From contig CM060983.1 in assembly GCA_030765065.1 (NCBI GenBank), positions 53,504,067 through 53,568,066 on the forward strand: a stretch of 64,000 nt of DNA, read 5' to 3'. The stretch comes from Deroplatys truncata (taxonomy: Eukaryota > Arthropoda > Insecta > Mantodea > Mantidae). The notes beneath the pieces were generated by a model. That model saw only the letters and a list, made by a program, of their open reading frames with translations, was not told where the DNA came from and did no database searches. The first letter of the stretch is position 1; every line of letters starts with the position of its first letter. This document shows, piece by piece, positions 1 through 9,879 of this stretch. The position numbers and the translations under genes were made by a program.

Positions 1-1005
1 AATCCCTAGCTCATCTGGTCAAACAATTGCACAATTATGACACTAGAGGGCGTGGAAAAAATCACGGATAACGTTAAAGTTTCCTAAACTATCGAACGCT
101 CATTTTTTTATCATTTACTACTTGGGAAAATTTTAAAACTATCCTTTTCTTTACTTTATTTGCAATCCCTCAAAAAGACAGAACTGTACTGTTTGGCCAA
201 TCAGGGCATAAAGCTGTGCACTAGGACTATAGGATTTGGTGAAGCTTATCATTGCTTTAGTTACGAGTTAAAATTATAGAAGACTACTCACGACTTTCAA
301 AACCACCTCTATCCTTAATTTAAACCCCTTTAGGATACATCCCTGCAATGCTGTATACACTCGAATAACTCTTTTGATGTCAAGTGCGTTTATGTACTAA
401 ACTAACTCTTATTGGAGCTTGAGGTCGTGCTTAGAGAAGGTTTTTAACGCTGGACTTAATCATGCTATTAATTCTGCCCTCTAGAACGTCAACCCAGGCA
501 TATACCCCCAACAACCCCACGACGGTAACTAAACTGCGGGTTGCTTAACACCAAAATATAAGGAACTTCTATTGAAACACCTGGTATACAGGATGCAAAA
601 AAGTAATGTGCAAAAAGTTCTATAGTAGAAAGGTACTGTCCCCCCCAAAAAAAGCATTTTGAGTTTAGGAACAAGGGGTCGCAGAAGCTTTTTACTGTGC
701 TGCATGCGTCAACATTAAATCCGTCTTGTTAGAGTCCCTAATTGTGTCAGGTTCTAACAAAACGCACTCTCGTACTAGTCGGTCACAACATAAGTGCACC
801 TGGAGGAGGACACCACTGTTTCGTTGACAATGCGTAACGTCATTGTCAAAGGAAAGCGAGGGGTAAGACGTTAATGTGAATATACAGTTAGATAATGAAA
901 ACAGTAGTACATCTACGCATTTCAGCCTCGCTAGTAAATGCTACTCAGAACTGTGTATGTTTTCTTTATCTGACTGTCCTTCCAATACCTCGCTCACCTG
1001 TTCAG
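1..1005. other. Unassigned AT-rich sequence
   Basis: No coding region, tRNA-like box or recognised repeat was seen on either strand. The single short open frame (489-674, minus) has no recognisable motif and is treated as chance. Confidence 0.5.
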
Positions 1006-1330
1006 TAAGGGCCGGTTTCACTAACCGATGTTAAAAATACTCTAAATCTTGTTTGTTAACAAGGTGTTCAAAGTTTAACATAAAGTTAAAACTCTTGCGT
1101 TTCACAAGGTTTTACAGCAAATTGTTAACTAACATTTTATTAATGTAAAAGACAACTGCGAACGCTAGCTTTCGAGAAGGCGGTGGCCGAACTACACTGC
1201 TTCTGAACGTGCTCCGATGCACTTTTATTTATGTATCGCTGCGCTCTCTGTGTCAGTAGCAGACAACTATATTTACGTTCATGGCAATTGCCATGTGATG
1301 TTCCCGATTGTTTGAGGTTAGAATCTTACA

Positions 1331-1612
1331 TTAAAGGACAAGATTGCAGCCTGGGACAAAATCCGCGAGTAATTTAATTGGAACGAACGCATTTCTCGTA
1401 AATCCAGTAAGCGACTGCAGCAATTTTATGCTAACATAAAGTGCAGCACCAGAAACGTTAGGTGCGAAGAGCGTTTAAGACGGTTTAAAACTCGTGGTGG
1501 ACACTATATTGAAACTAAAGTGGACGAAAAAGTGTTATCGCTGATTAATCAAGCAGACCGAAAAAAAATAGTTTGCTTCTTGAAGCAATTGCTTTGGAAA
1601 GATTCCCGTTAA
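1331..1612 (+). pseudogene. Myb/SANT-like DNA-binding protein remnant (Harbinger accessory protein type)
   Basis: This frame reads through about 93 codons with a single internal stop at 1370-1372 and ends at TAA 1610-1612. Visible motifs are AAWDKIRE, a conserved RLQQFYANIK helix, then EERLRRFKTRGG and TKVDEKVLSLINQ. This pattern of Trp-containing helix, QLQxFYxNIK and RRFKTGGG is familiar from insect Myb/SANT-like proteins, which in Harbinger elements accompany the transposase and help it bind the ends. No intact start is visible and the 5' part of the domain is unclear. It lies inside the element whose ends are at 1009 and 2976. Assignment to Harbinger rather than to a host gene copy is inference from that location. 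Confidence 0.6.
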
Positions 1613-2029
1613 ACCACAAACAGTAGCTTTGGAAATACCAACATTATCACCCACCAAGTAAATGACAAATGTTAGTAGCATAAAATCTAAGTATACAATT
1701 AACACTTGTAGCATCGGAGAAAGAGGAATGCTTATGTTGGTAGTATTCTAACTTCTCGTATTTCCCATAAAACCAATCTCATGACCTCTTGGACAGTCTA
1801 TATTGCTTTAAAAATTCCTCCTTTTGCAGGGTTTCAAATTTATTAACGTACGACTACTCTTCTATTAGGAATGGCATTAAAAAATGTCAATTGTAGCATA
1901 CTTGCATCAACAACTTGGTTTTCGGCAGCCATTTTCCAACTTCTAACATTTGTTAAACGCTTTAACGCAGGAGTATGGCGATGCTACTTAGCACCTACTT
2001 TAACAGATTGTTAAAGTTAACATTGTTTG

Positions 2030-2873
2030 ACCTGATATATACAATACACAAACAAAACAATATACCAGATGAAATGAGAGCCATAGCAATAGCTACAGAA
2101 AATGAAAGATACCCAGAAAAAAATGGCTCCGAAAATGTAGAGACGGATCCCTCATCAATAAAAAAACGCCGGTGCAGGAGTATATTGTAAACATTTTGCA
2201 CAGTATCTAACATTAGATGAAACGTCAAACCACTATGATGGAGAATTAACAGCTATAAAAACCGCATTACAGAACATTTTATATAGACCACACATAAAAC
2301 AAAAAATAGTCATCTTATCAGACTGAAAATCAGCCATAGATGGAACAGTAAATTACAATAATAAAACAACAAGAAATATTAAAGAAACAAGAAGCCTAAT
2401 TAAAGCAATTGAAACTAGAAATCATGTCACTCTACAGTGGATCCCAGCTCATGTCAGACTTTTGGGCAATGAACATGCGGATCAATTAGCAAAGAAAGGT
2501 GCAATACAACAAATAAAACCTGTAGGACAAATAGAAATAAATAAACAATTAAATCACATTAAACAACATCTCAAAAGACAGTAGAGACTTGATGAAGAAG
2601 ATAAATTAAAGGATAAAGATTACAAGAATATTAAAGATAGAGTTGATATACAAAAAATGCCAAGGAAGACTGCAGTGGCCTTATTTAGGATGGCAACTGG
2701 CCACGATTGCCTCGCAGAACACCTCTACAAGACCTACCTACACCCAAGTGCACTCTCTGTGAAGATGATGTCATCCTGAATAAATAAATCTCGCCAAATG
2801 CAAAGGCCTTAAAAGTGATAACTTACAGAGTTTATATTGGGAAGTCAGAGGGAAAATGATGCAGATCAATTAA
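2030..2873 (+). pseudogene. LINE 3' fragment: RNase H domain and CCHC tail (Jockey/I-like)
   Basis: Joining frames across small indels gives an RNase H domain: VETDPSSIKK (first Asp), then after a frameshift near 2165 GAGVYCKHFAQYLTL, YDGELTAIKTAL (Glu), KIVILSD followed by a TGA stop (second Asp), TLQWIPAHVRLLGNEHADQL (last Asp), then KKGAIQ. All four acidic positions of the D-E-D-D set remain. Downstream are RKTAVALFRMATGHDCLAEHL, CTLCEDD and HLAKC, giving a CCHC knuckle, and a final stop at 2871-2873. This order matches the C-terminus of RNase H-bearing LINEs of the I/Jockey group. Several stops and frameshifts make it dead. It is nested in the Harbinger-like element, so it is younger than that insertion. 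Confidence 0.8.
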
Positions 2874-2979
2874 TCCCCAGTGCCATTAGTGAACAATAAC
2901 AACAGCATTGTTATTTTCAGTGTTAAATCATTTTAACATTGTGTTAAAATTTGGCATCTGTTGGTGAAACTGACCCTTA

Positions 2980-3490
2980 GTGTTTAGTTCCTCTTGCCAC
3001 CGAACGCACTCATATCGTGGCCGACTAGTACAGCATTAAACCCTGTTTCTTATAAGAAAGCCTTGCTCCATAGAAAGTATGCTTCCGCGCTATATTTCCT
3101 TTCCCTTTTCCCAAGTTGGCTAATGTACAACGAATGGTGACAAACAAGCTGTACACAATGCAAGGACAGGCGATAAAAGCGATATAAATATATTGTTATC
3201 ATAGATGCAAGTGTTTTCGTAATTCTGAAAGGCAGATTTTTAAACAGAAGGGTCCTCCAATCTGTTTGTTGATAAAAATTTACATGCATTTCAGATGCAT
3301 TAACTCTGTTACATAGTATATTTAATTCATACAGTTATGAAAATGTAAATTTGGCAATTATCTTCGAATATATTTAGGTAAACGATTATGCTGAATAAGA
3401 AACTATTTTGTAACGCGTAACAACCTATTTCACGACGGCTGTCAATGAGAGGCGACTAGTGCACGTGAACGTTAAGAGATACCGGTCAAA
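2980..3490. other. Unassigned sequence
   Basis: No gene, tRNA-like box or recognised repeat. An open frame of 79 codons on the minus strand (3050-3289) has no motif and no relative elsewhere in the window. Confidence 0.4.
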
Positions 3491-3492
3491 GT

Positions 3493-4350
3493 TGAGGCAG
3501 TATTTTTAACACTTGAATAATTTCAATTAAATTATATAATATGTAAATTCAATAACAGCCCGCCTTAAAACAATATGTATGTAATAATTTGTAAAAATGT
3601 ATGCAACAGTCATTGCATATGCTTATATTAGGGTAAACATGTTCAATAATGTTATGTGAATGCATTACGTAATTTAATAATGTAAGAGCTGTGAGAATAA
3701 TAATAAGTTTAAAGTTGCTAACAATGAGGTAACCTTGAGGCAATAATGAGTTTGAGAGTTTGAATGCTACTAGTCATGATTAGGGCAGCAATAATGTACA
3801 TTTTGTGACAGTTTAAAACTAGCCAATCAAAAGCCAGAAAAAGCTTTAATAAAATGCAGCTATTCTATTGGACTAGGATTAGCCAATCAGAGACTTGAAA
3901 TACAGAAGTTTACGGGTTTGGACGGTTGAAATATATTCAGTTGCCTGCAGACCTTGGTAGTGACCGGATAGAAGATGTGTTCTCTAAAGAAATATTACGT
4001 ATTCGTGTGAAACGAAAATTAAGTATACGGATTAACAAAGTGCAAGTATTCAATTAAAGAATCTCACAGCTCTTAATATCAGTGTAGTGCTATTTAATTT
4101 GTGTCAAGGATTAATAAAAAGAAGTGAATTTAAAACTTAAAATCTGTGTAAGCCTACATTCTTGTCGCACCACGCCCTGATTAAGAGAAACGTGTCTTTA
4201 AAACAATACTGACGCAGCCGACGCAAACATAAACACAAATACTATCTATAGAAGCAGTTTAATAACAAAGTTAATAAATATTTTTTTTAAACTTGGAGCG
4301 TAACAACATAAATACATCTTCAAAAATCGGCTTTACATACGTAGCAGCAT
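3493..4350 (+). mobile_element. LTR-type retroelement unit, family L1 copy 1 (no internal genes)
   Basis: This copy begins TGAGGCAGTATTTTTAACAC and is collinear with units at 31876 and 59508. Shared landmarks in order are AACAGCCCGCCTTRAA, a CAAT-type GCCAATCAGA box (about 3882), GAATCTCACAGCTCT, an AATAAA polyadenylation signal (about 4115), GTAAGCCTACATTCTT and TTTTTTAAACTTGG. After this comes TACGTAGCAGCA, also shared with copy 2. The order promoter boxes, poly(A) signal and then a leader is that of an LTR plus downstream sequence. No gag or pol is present. The 3' limit is approximate. Confidence 0.6.
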
Positions 4351-4359
4351 ATGACGTAA

Positions 4360-5195
4360 ACACCAACTTCAAATTAACGCCCAATGGTGCAAAATCCAAC
4401 TTCAACTACAAGAAACTACTTTCTCAGGGTTATATGGAACATATCCTAGTCACTGTCGCTAGGTGTGTCTGATATGAAGCCTACTGAATGGTACGGTAAT
4501 ACCGTCTTGTTCAGTAATGTACGCGCATGTAATGGTTATTTTCCCATTGTGTACCAGTACTCAATTATGTTCATGCAACACTCCTGTTATTCTGCATTTG
4601 CAACCCCATGCTCCTAACCTCAAAATGCTTAGTTTGGTACTGCCTTTCTTCTCTGCAATTTTCTGCACATTGTTTTTCCAAACCCATCTTATGAGGAGGT
4701 CATAAGGCCTGGAATCTCTATTTCAGGGCTGTACTACAGAGAAACGCATCAGCAAATACTGTCGTGCTATGGGAGGTCTCGACACTGCAGCGAGAAGGAA
4801 TTTTTGTGCTACCAAAGTTGTGCGTTAGGAGGGCACAGGTGGCGCTAGGTCCTTACTTTCTCATAAGTTTCCAAATTTTCTGCTTCCGGATCTCTCCCTC
4901 CCGCAGTCTCTTTTCTTTCTTCCTCCTTTCGTCCCCTTCTCGTTTTTGGGTGTGGCGTGTTTCCAAAGATAAGGCCACATCTTTATTGTTTGTTGCAGTA
5001 GGCCGACTTTCGGGCAAGTTCCGGCAGTTAAAATTCCAAAGCTGAACGGCCTCCTTAATTTTGACTTAATATATACCTACTCTCTCCACGAAATCCCCTT
5101 ATTTACGACTTCGATTGAGAAAAAGGGAGGTGTGAAAGGTTCCCTAACCCCTTTGCGATATATTTACTATAAGGGTGGGCTGTTGGCAACGCTGC
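4360..5195. other. Unassigned sequence upstream of the candidate promoter
   Basis: No recognised repeat or gene. Short open frames on the + strand (4517-4705, 4764-5045) carry no motif. One CTCF-like core lies here and is listed separately. The absence of A/B repeats between about 4.4 and 6.5 kb, in a window otherwise full of them, fits a promoter-flanking zone. Confidence 0.4.
4836..4848 (+). promoter_or_regulatory. CTCF-like core motif
   Basis: The sequence ACAGGTGGCGCTAG contains AGGTGGCGC, the core recognised by insect CTCF. It lies about 0.65 kb upstream of the candidate transcription start. A single short motif match is weak evidence. Confidence 0.25.
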
Positions 5196-5199
5196 GCAT

Positions 5200-5600
5200 T
5201 GGGGCCCAGGGCCGGAGTACGCCAAAAGAAGTTTTTCGGTAAGGAGAGAAAAAAAAAGCATGCGAAAGAAGCGAGATAGAAGATGGTTTACTACGGTGAG
5301 ACACGCACGGTGGGTGCGGAGGGGGCAGGGTCCCCTGACGCATGCGCAGCAGCAAGGGCAGGCACTGCTTTCCCCTCACTTCGGTCAATACTCGTTCGTC
5401 GGCTGTTCGCTGGTAGTGGGAAAAGTCGGTCTGTCTGTGTGTGGACGTTATATCGGTTTATACGTGCAGTTGCATTACGTTTTCAGTTTTGTAGCATTCC
5501 TTTCATAATTTTCCCCCCTCCGAAATAGAGTAGGCCAAGAAATTCCGGTGATCCCCCTCCACCGCCGCCCGCAGTGTGTAAACATCGGTGAAACAAGTGT
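5200..5600 (+). promoter_or_regulatory. Candidate GC-richer promoter region with NRF-1-like site and initiator
   Basis: This block is clearly richer in G+C and CpG than its surroundings. It contains GACGCATGCGCAGC at about 5338-5351, close to the NRF-1 palindrome, and an initiator-like TCAGTT at 5483-5488. No TATA box is placed correctly for that start, which would fit a TATA-less promoter. It sits just upstream of a leader and an exon with a good splice donor. The start site is inferred. Confidence 0.4.
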
Positions 5601-5608
5601 GGTTAAGT

Positions 5609-5614
5609 ATGTGA
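5609..5614 (+). promoter_or_regulatory. Minimal upstream ORF (ATG followed directly by TGA)
   Basis: ATG at 5609 is followed immediately by TGA. The base at -3 is A, a favourable context. If the leader starts near 5485, this is the first AUG a scanning ribosome meets. AUG-stop elements elsewhere are known to stall or delay ribosomes; the role here is inference. Confidence 0.35.
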
Positions 5615-5643
5615 CAGACTGGTTAGTGCTCAACGTGGGGGAC

Positions 5644-5649
5644 ATGTAG
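5644..5649 (+). promoter_or_regulatory. Second minimal upstream ORF (ATG followed directly by TAG)
   Basis: ATG at 5644 is followed immediately by TAG, with G at -3. It is the only other AUG between about 5485 and the coding ATG at 5712. A purine tract of GAA/AAG units follows (5649-5677). Confidence 0.35.
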
Positions 5650-5711
5650 AAGAAGAAGAAGAAGAAAAAAAAAGAAGCATACACATAAGTGGCCAGCAAG
5701 GAGAATCAACA

Positions 5712-5748
5712 ATGGATCTATGGATACTATTGGTTCTTGCAATTGCCG
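5712..5748 (+). CDS. Candidate first coding exon encoding a signal peptide start
   Basis: The ATG at 5712 has the context ACAATGG and is the first in-frame ATG after an in-frame TAA at 5604-5606. It encodes MDLWILLVLAIA plus the first base of a Gly or similar codon, then CCG|GTAAGT, a near-ideal splice donor, at 5749. A short acidic residue, an aromatic residue and then a run of Leu/Ile/Val/Ala is what a signal peptide or signal anchor start looks like. A phase-1 intron directly after the signal peptide is common in genes for secreted and cell-surface proteins. The product cannot be named from twelve residues. No acceptor exon was recognised in the remaining 58 kb, so the next exon is probably beyond the window. 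A chance ATG and donor cannot be excluded. Confidence 0.45.
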
Positions 5749-6551
5749 GTAAGTTTGTAGCACATGTCGTACGTCAGGCTCCACGAGGGCATGGTGACAG
5801 GTAACATTTTCGTTCTAAGTTTCAACACACTGCATCCAAGAGTGACGGCCACAAACGTCAAATTATGGAAAGCGTGCTGGTTGAAACGCCCTACCACTAT
5901 TTTTACATCTTCAAGATAGAACAGTTAAATACTTGAACACCCTCTAGCAAGTAAAGCAGCCTTGAATGTTTCTTGACATAACATTTGCACAAGTATACTT
6001 AGGTTAATTGCTAGTGTTAACAGCTGATTAACTGGATATTCTAGTGATAAAATGGCCAGCATCTGATGAAACAAAATGTCATAAAATGCTTAAAAAACAA
6101 GTTGATTTCGACAATATTTAAGGCCCTTCTCTGCCAGTAATATCATGGTTATTAAACTTCAGTATCACGTAGTACTTAGTCTGAGATTTTTAAAACATAC
6201 GTGGCACTCTTTGTTAGTGAAATAAGTTATAAAATCTACAAACTCACTAAAAATTTGGTTTTATTTTAAGTAGAAAACCGTAAACAACGATTTCAACCGG
6301 AATTCAATCCCTGAAATTGAATAATTGTTGGCCGAATGAACTATCAAGTTTGAAACAAAACCACAATTTTGGGGGAAGGATGCTTAACAGAAAAACCTAG
6401 ATGTAAATTGTAACCTAACCCAAGATATAATTTGCTTTGCCGGCTAGGACAGGAGTGTCCGATAGGAAGAGCGGCATGATACTGACAATAAAGAAAGCCA
6501 CCCATTTTCTGTTGAAAAGCCGCAGTGCCTTTTCTCAAAATTTAAAAAAAA
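5749..6551 (+). other. Start of the candidate first intron, no other feature seen
   Basis: The donor GTAAGT at 5749-5754 opens this stretch. No repeat of the A/B family, SINE or coding segment was recognised before 6552. Confidence 0.35.
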
Positions 6552-7500
6552 TCTGATGTGTTACACTCACATGACTTTCTCTACTCTTGTACAAACTAGT
6601 TTTACAAACTCGTATTCTCCATCTATTTCATATTAATGGAGATAAACATTTGCAGAAACGATCTTTTAACATGCAAAGAGAATTACATTTTACACATAGC
6701 CACCAGTTCTAAAAATATTTGACTATCGCTTAAGGCCTACTATGTTCCCCTTGTTTTGTATTTGCAAGGGCAATATAGAAATACAGTAGCCTTTAAGCAT
6801 AGACATATCTCTTAATAGATGGTTGCTAGGTGCAGCACCATTCTCTTTGCCACAGATTAATACTCTTTGCATATCCAAGACAAAAAAGAAAAAATGGATA
6901 ACGAATTCCCATTTGAGAAAATACGTATTGAAAAATTTAAGAGAATAGCAAGCAATACCTCGAAAATGGTTCACTCAACAAAAAAAAATGTATATGGCAT
7001 AAATTGTGTACTTTAACGCGATCTACATTTTATGTGTAGTAAAGTTTTGTCTATCTCTTATGGTTTACCAGTTATGCAAAAGTCGTTCACAATGAAGAAT
7101 ACTTTTGGAGACATTCCCAGAAAACTCAAGATATACATTTTATTTGTAAAGAAAGCATCTTAAACATATGATATTTTAATCAAAATCGTTAGCCATTTTT
7201 GAGAAAATTAAAATTTTCGAAAAATGTTCCATGTAAAGGGTAATCTGGGGTGTGGGGATTTTCTTGAAAACCTTTGTGTCGCATCTCTGGAAGATACTGA
7301 ACCTAAATACCAAGTTTGGTGTTTATCCGACTGTTCGTTTCTGAGTTATGCTGTTCACAGACACACAGAAACACACACGGACATGTTTCCAAAAATGCTT
7401 TTTTGGATTCAGGGGTCTCAAAACATGTATTTCCGGTGAAATCTCGGTATCGAATTTTTGGGTGGAATACAATACTTCCCCTACGTAGTAGAGAAAGTAA
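6552..7500 (+). repeat. A-family repeat, near-complete copy
   Basis: Starts TCTGATGTGTTACACTCACA after an A-run. It carries the 5' inverted repeat ACTTTCTCTACT and ends GTAGTAGAGAAAGT followed by A's. The tail has lost eight bases of the usual CTTACTATA segment. It belongs to a sub-type with an extra block (CAATATAGAAATACAGTAGC) also found in the copies at 29715 and 61014. Short open frames in its 3' half are by-products of the repeat. Confidence 0.85.
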
Positions 7501-7860
7501 AAAGGTAGGAACAAACAAAGTTGCGTGGCTTCGAAAACATAGATATTTTACACAACACATGCAGAGAAAAACTGATGGCTTTCTTCATATATGGTATAAA
7601 TATTGGGCGTAGGTATTATGAAAACAAAAATTTATCAAGTATCTTTGAAATCTCTCACAACAAATTTTCTATTACTACCACAACGCCCAGAAAGTACTTA
7701 TTTCAAAATTCTCATTATTGATATACAGAAACAACAAACGATGCTACCTTACACGTTCTGGCATTGTTTTATAATTTTTGAAAATTTCAGTGGTTTTTTA
7801 ATTGTTTCAGGTATAGCGTTTACAAAATTATTTTACATACATTTAATAAAGTAAATTTTT
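7501..7860. other. Unassigned AT-rich sequence
   Basis: No recognised repeat, gene or RNA between two repeat copies. Two short overlapping open frames (7521-7721 and 7603-7854) show no motif. Confidence 0.4.
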
Positions 7861-8590
7861 TACTTTCTCTACCACGTACATAGTACTAGAGAAGGTATTG
7901 AATTCCAGCAAAAATTAGATACCAAGATTTCACCGAAAATGCATGTTTTGAGGTCCGTTGAGCAAAAAAATTAAGAAAAGAAGGTGTATTCGTCTATGTG
8001 TGTTAACTGTGTATGTCTGTGAATAGCAAACTCAAAAACGAAAGCTCCGATAAATATCAAACTTGGTAGTTAGGTTCAGTATCTTCAAAAGATGCGACAT
8101 GAAGATTTTCAAGAAAATCCCTCCATCTCAGATTATTCATTACATGGAACATTTTTATTTTCTAAAACAATTAGTCACGATTTTGATTAAAATACCATAT
8201 ATTAAAGACATTTACATGACAAATAAAATGTATATATTGATTTTTTTGGGAATACCCTATGAAGTTCTCTTCATTCCTAAGAAATTGTGTATAATCTTTA
8301 GTATCTTCGTAAACGTTAACGTAAACTTACTACACAAAAGATGTAGATCTCTTTAAAACACACAATTTATTTCAAATAACATTTTTTGTGACATCATCCT
8401 TTTCCAAGATATCCGTTATTTATGGTTAGAATTGTTCAATACTTTTAGGCACTCTTTTAAAGCCTGCTGACTTTCATTTGTTTCTCGAGATGTCATCGAA
8501 AGATTATGGAATTTTAAGGCCAACGTATAGCGTCCAGTTCTAAAATACTGGTCTATTGCTATTCCCTTGTGTAATACCTAAAATTGCGAT
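7861..8590 (-). repeat. B-family repeat, diverged copy
   Basis: Reading the minus strand, the 3' end is ACGTGGTAGAGAAAGTA at 7861. The body continues through the microsatellite-like zone and the GACGCTATACGTTGGCCTT-type segment near 8530. The 5' terminus is not recognisable. Confidence 0.7.
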
Positions 8591-9289
8591 GAAAATGGGT
8601 TTTGATCTGCGGAGGAAAGCAACATGTAAAGTCAAGATTAAAGTTATCAAATTCTGAACTTCCTCACTTTTACGGCTTCACAATTTCATTTCTCTGTCAG
8701 TTTAAATCATATTTGCAAGTAATTATACTAAAACACTTCTCTACTAGATGCATATAAAATAATTTTGTATAAACTAGATATGAAAAAATTGCAAAATCGG
8801 TGCAATTTTCAAGGATTTATAAAATATTAGAATAAGATATCTGGAGAAACGTTAGAATAGGAAAATGTAATATAGCTTGTTCTTTTTTTGCCTAATAAAA
8901 ATTAGAATGTTCTCTCCTTTAATTTGGCTACTAGAATTATTTAAAGTGAAGGACAATACTTTGTGGAGCCCCTGTACTATGTGTATATGGGTGCCTGGAA
9001 GGGTGCGCATTTGCAACCCTCTGGCTCCTCCATAGGGTGAATTTTAACGACTTTGTGAGCGAGGTGTATTTGCATACTTCCCTTTATTTTCACATTTTGT
9101 AATTTCGAAATTCTGCTGCTTTTTCAAGCTGCCTTCCCCAATGTAAGGGTTCTAATCTGAGTTTGCGCTCATTATAGGGTTTATGTTTTATTGCATTGTT
9201 AGTGGACTAACTTTACGGAGATACCGCAAATAAGGGGGCTCTAATCATAGCCGGAATACCTCGTTTACACTTACCACGAGCTGAGTTCA
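8591..9289. other. Unassigned sequence
   Basis: No repeat, gene or RNA was recognised. AT-rich with scattered short open frames only. Confidence 0.4.
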
Positions 9290-9708
9290 CTTGTGTCAAG
9301 GAAAGAATTAATGTATTAAATCGACGTCTGGATCTTCAAATGGAAAATCATGCAAACTTTTTAGAAATGGGCTAACACGATGATTTCCCTAAAAATTCAA
9401 GGTTTCCATCGTCATTGCCGAATAACAGTTTGCAAGTGTATACAAATGGTTCCCGAACTATAAGAAATGTAGGTGATTTTATAGGATGTGCTTTCGTTGT
9501 ATACAGTAACAATAAAATACATTCAGATATATTTAAGTTAGCTCCCTTATGCTCCGTATTCCAAATTGAATTATTTGCTATCCAACAGGCTGTAAACTTA
9601 TCACCAATAATGATGCTGCATGTAGACATTAATGATATTACAGATAAATTCAGTCTTCAACCCATAACCACAGCTATCAGACAAAATCTCTTGTTTACAT
9701 TAACATGA
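9290..9708 (+). pseudogene. LINE fragment: start of an RNase H domain (Jockey-like)
   Basis: The open frame 9415-9708 reads LQVYTNGSRT, then GDFIGCAFVVYSNNKIHSDI, KLAPLCSVFQIELFAIQQAV. This is the first half of a LINE RNase H domain: strand 1 with the first catalytic position, then the helix with Glu (IELFAI). Where the family has Asp in YTDGS, this copy has Asn (codon AAT 9445-9447). Upstream, RINVLNRRLDLQMENHANFLEMG and HDDFP are recognisable across stops back to about 9290. The domain is cut off after about 95 residues, where B- and A-family repeats begin. Confidence 0.75.
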
Positions 9709-9767
9709 GCTTCTCTACCCTCTATTGTTTATTAGTAGATATACAAATTATTCTTACGAAATCTTAT
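9709..9767 (+). repeat. B-family repeat, 5' end fragment
   Basis: Contains CTTCTCTACCCTCTATTGTT and TTAGTAGATATACAAATTATTC, the B-type 5' region, directly abutting the tail of a minus-strand A copy. Confidence 0.55.
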
Positions 9768-9879
9768 TACTTTCTCTACTACGTATAGTAAGTAGGGGAA
9801 GTATTGCATTCCACCCAAAAATTCGATACCGAGATTTCACCGGAAATACATGTTTTGAGACCCCCTGAATCCAAAAAAA
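9768..9879 (-). repeat. A-family repeat, 3' part of a copy split by a later insertion
   Basis: Begins TACTTTCTCTACTACG (3' terminus on the minus strand) and runs to CCCCTGAATCCAAAAAAA. The same minus-strand copy resumes at 11301 with GTATTTTTGGAAACATG. The two parts flank the + strand unit 9880-11300. Confidence 0.85.

Larger units (their letters stand above)
1009..2976. mobile_element. PIF/Harbinger-like DNA transposon with imperfect terminal inverted repeats
   Basis: The left end reads GGGCCGGTTTCACTAACC and the reverse complement of the right end reads GGGTCAGTTTCACCAACA. About 18 of the first 22 bases match. The flanking trinucleotides are TAA (1006-1008) and TTA (2977-2979), close to the TWA target duplication typical of PIF/Harbinger elements but not identical to each other. 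Inside is a remnant resembling the Myb/SANT-like accessory protein of this superfamily (1331-1612), and a LINE fragment is nested at about 2030-2873. No DDE nuclease gene was recognised, so this is a decayed or non-autonomous copy. The superfamily call rests on termini, flanks and the Myb-like remnant. Confidence 0.62.

Noticed and set aside
5167..5528. Several overlapping open frames in the candidate promoter (5167-5388 minus, 5260-5508 and 5283-5528 plus)
   Set aside because: Higher G+C lowers stop-codon frequency here. The frames overlap each other and none has a recognisable domain or splice context.
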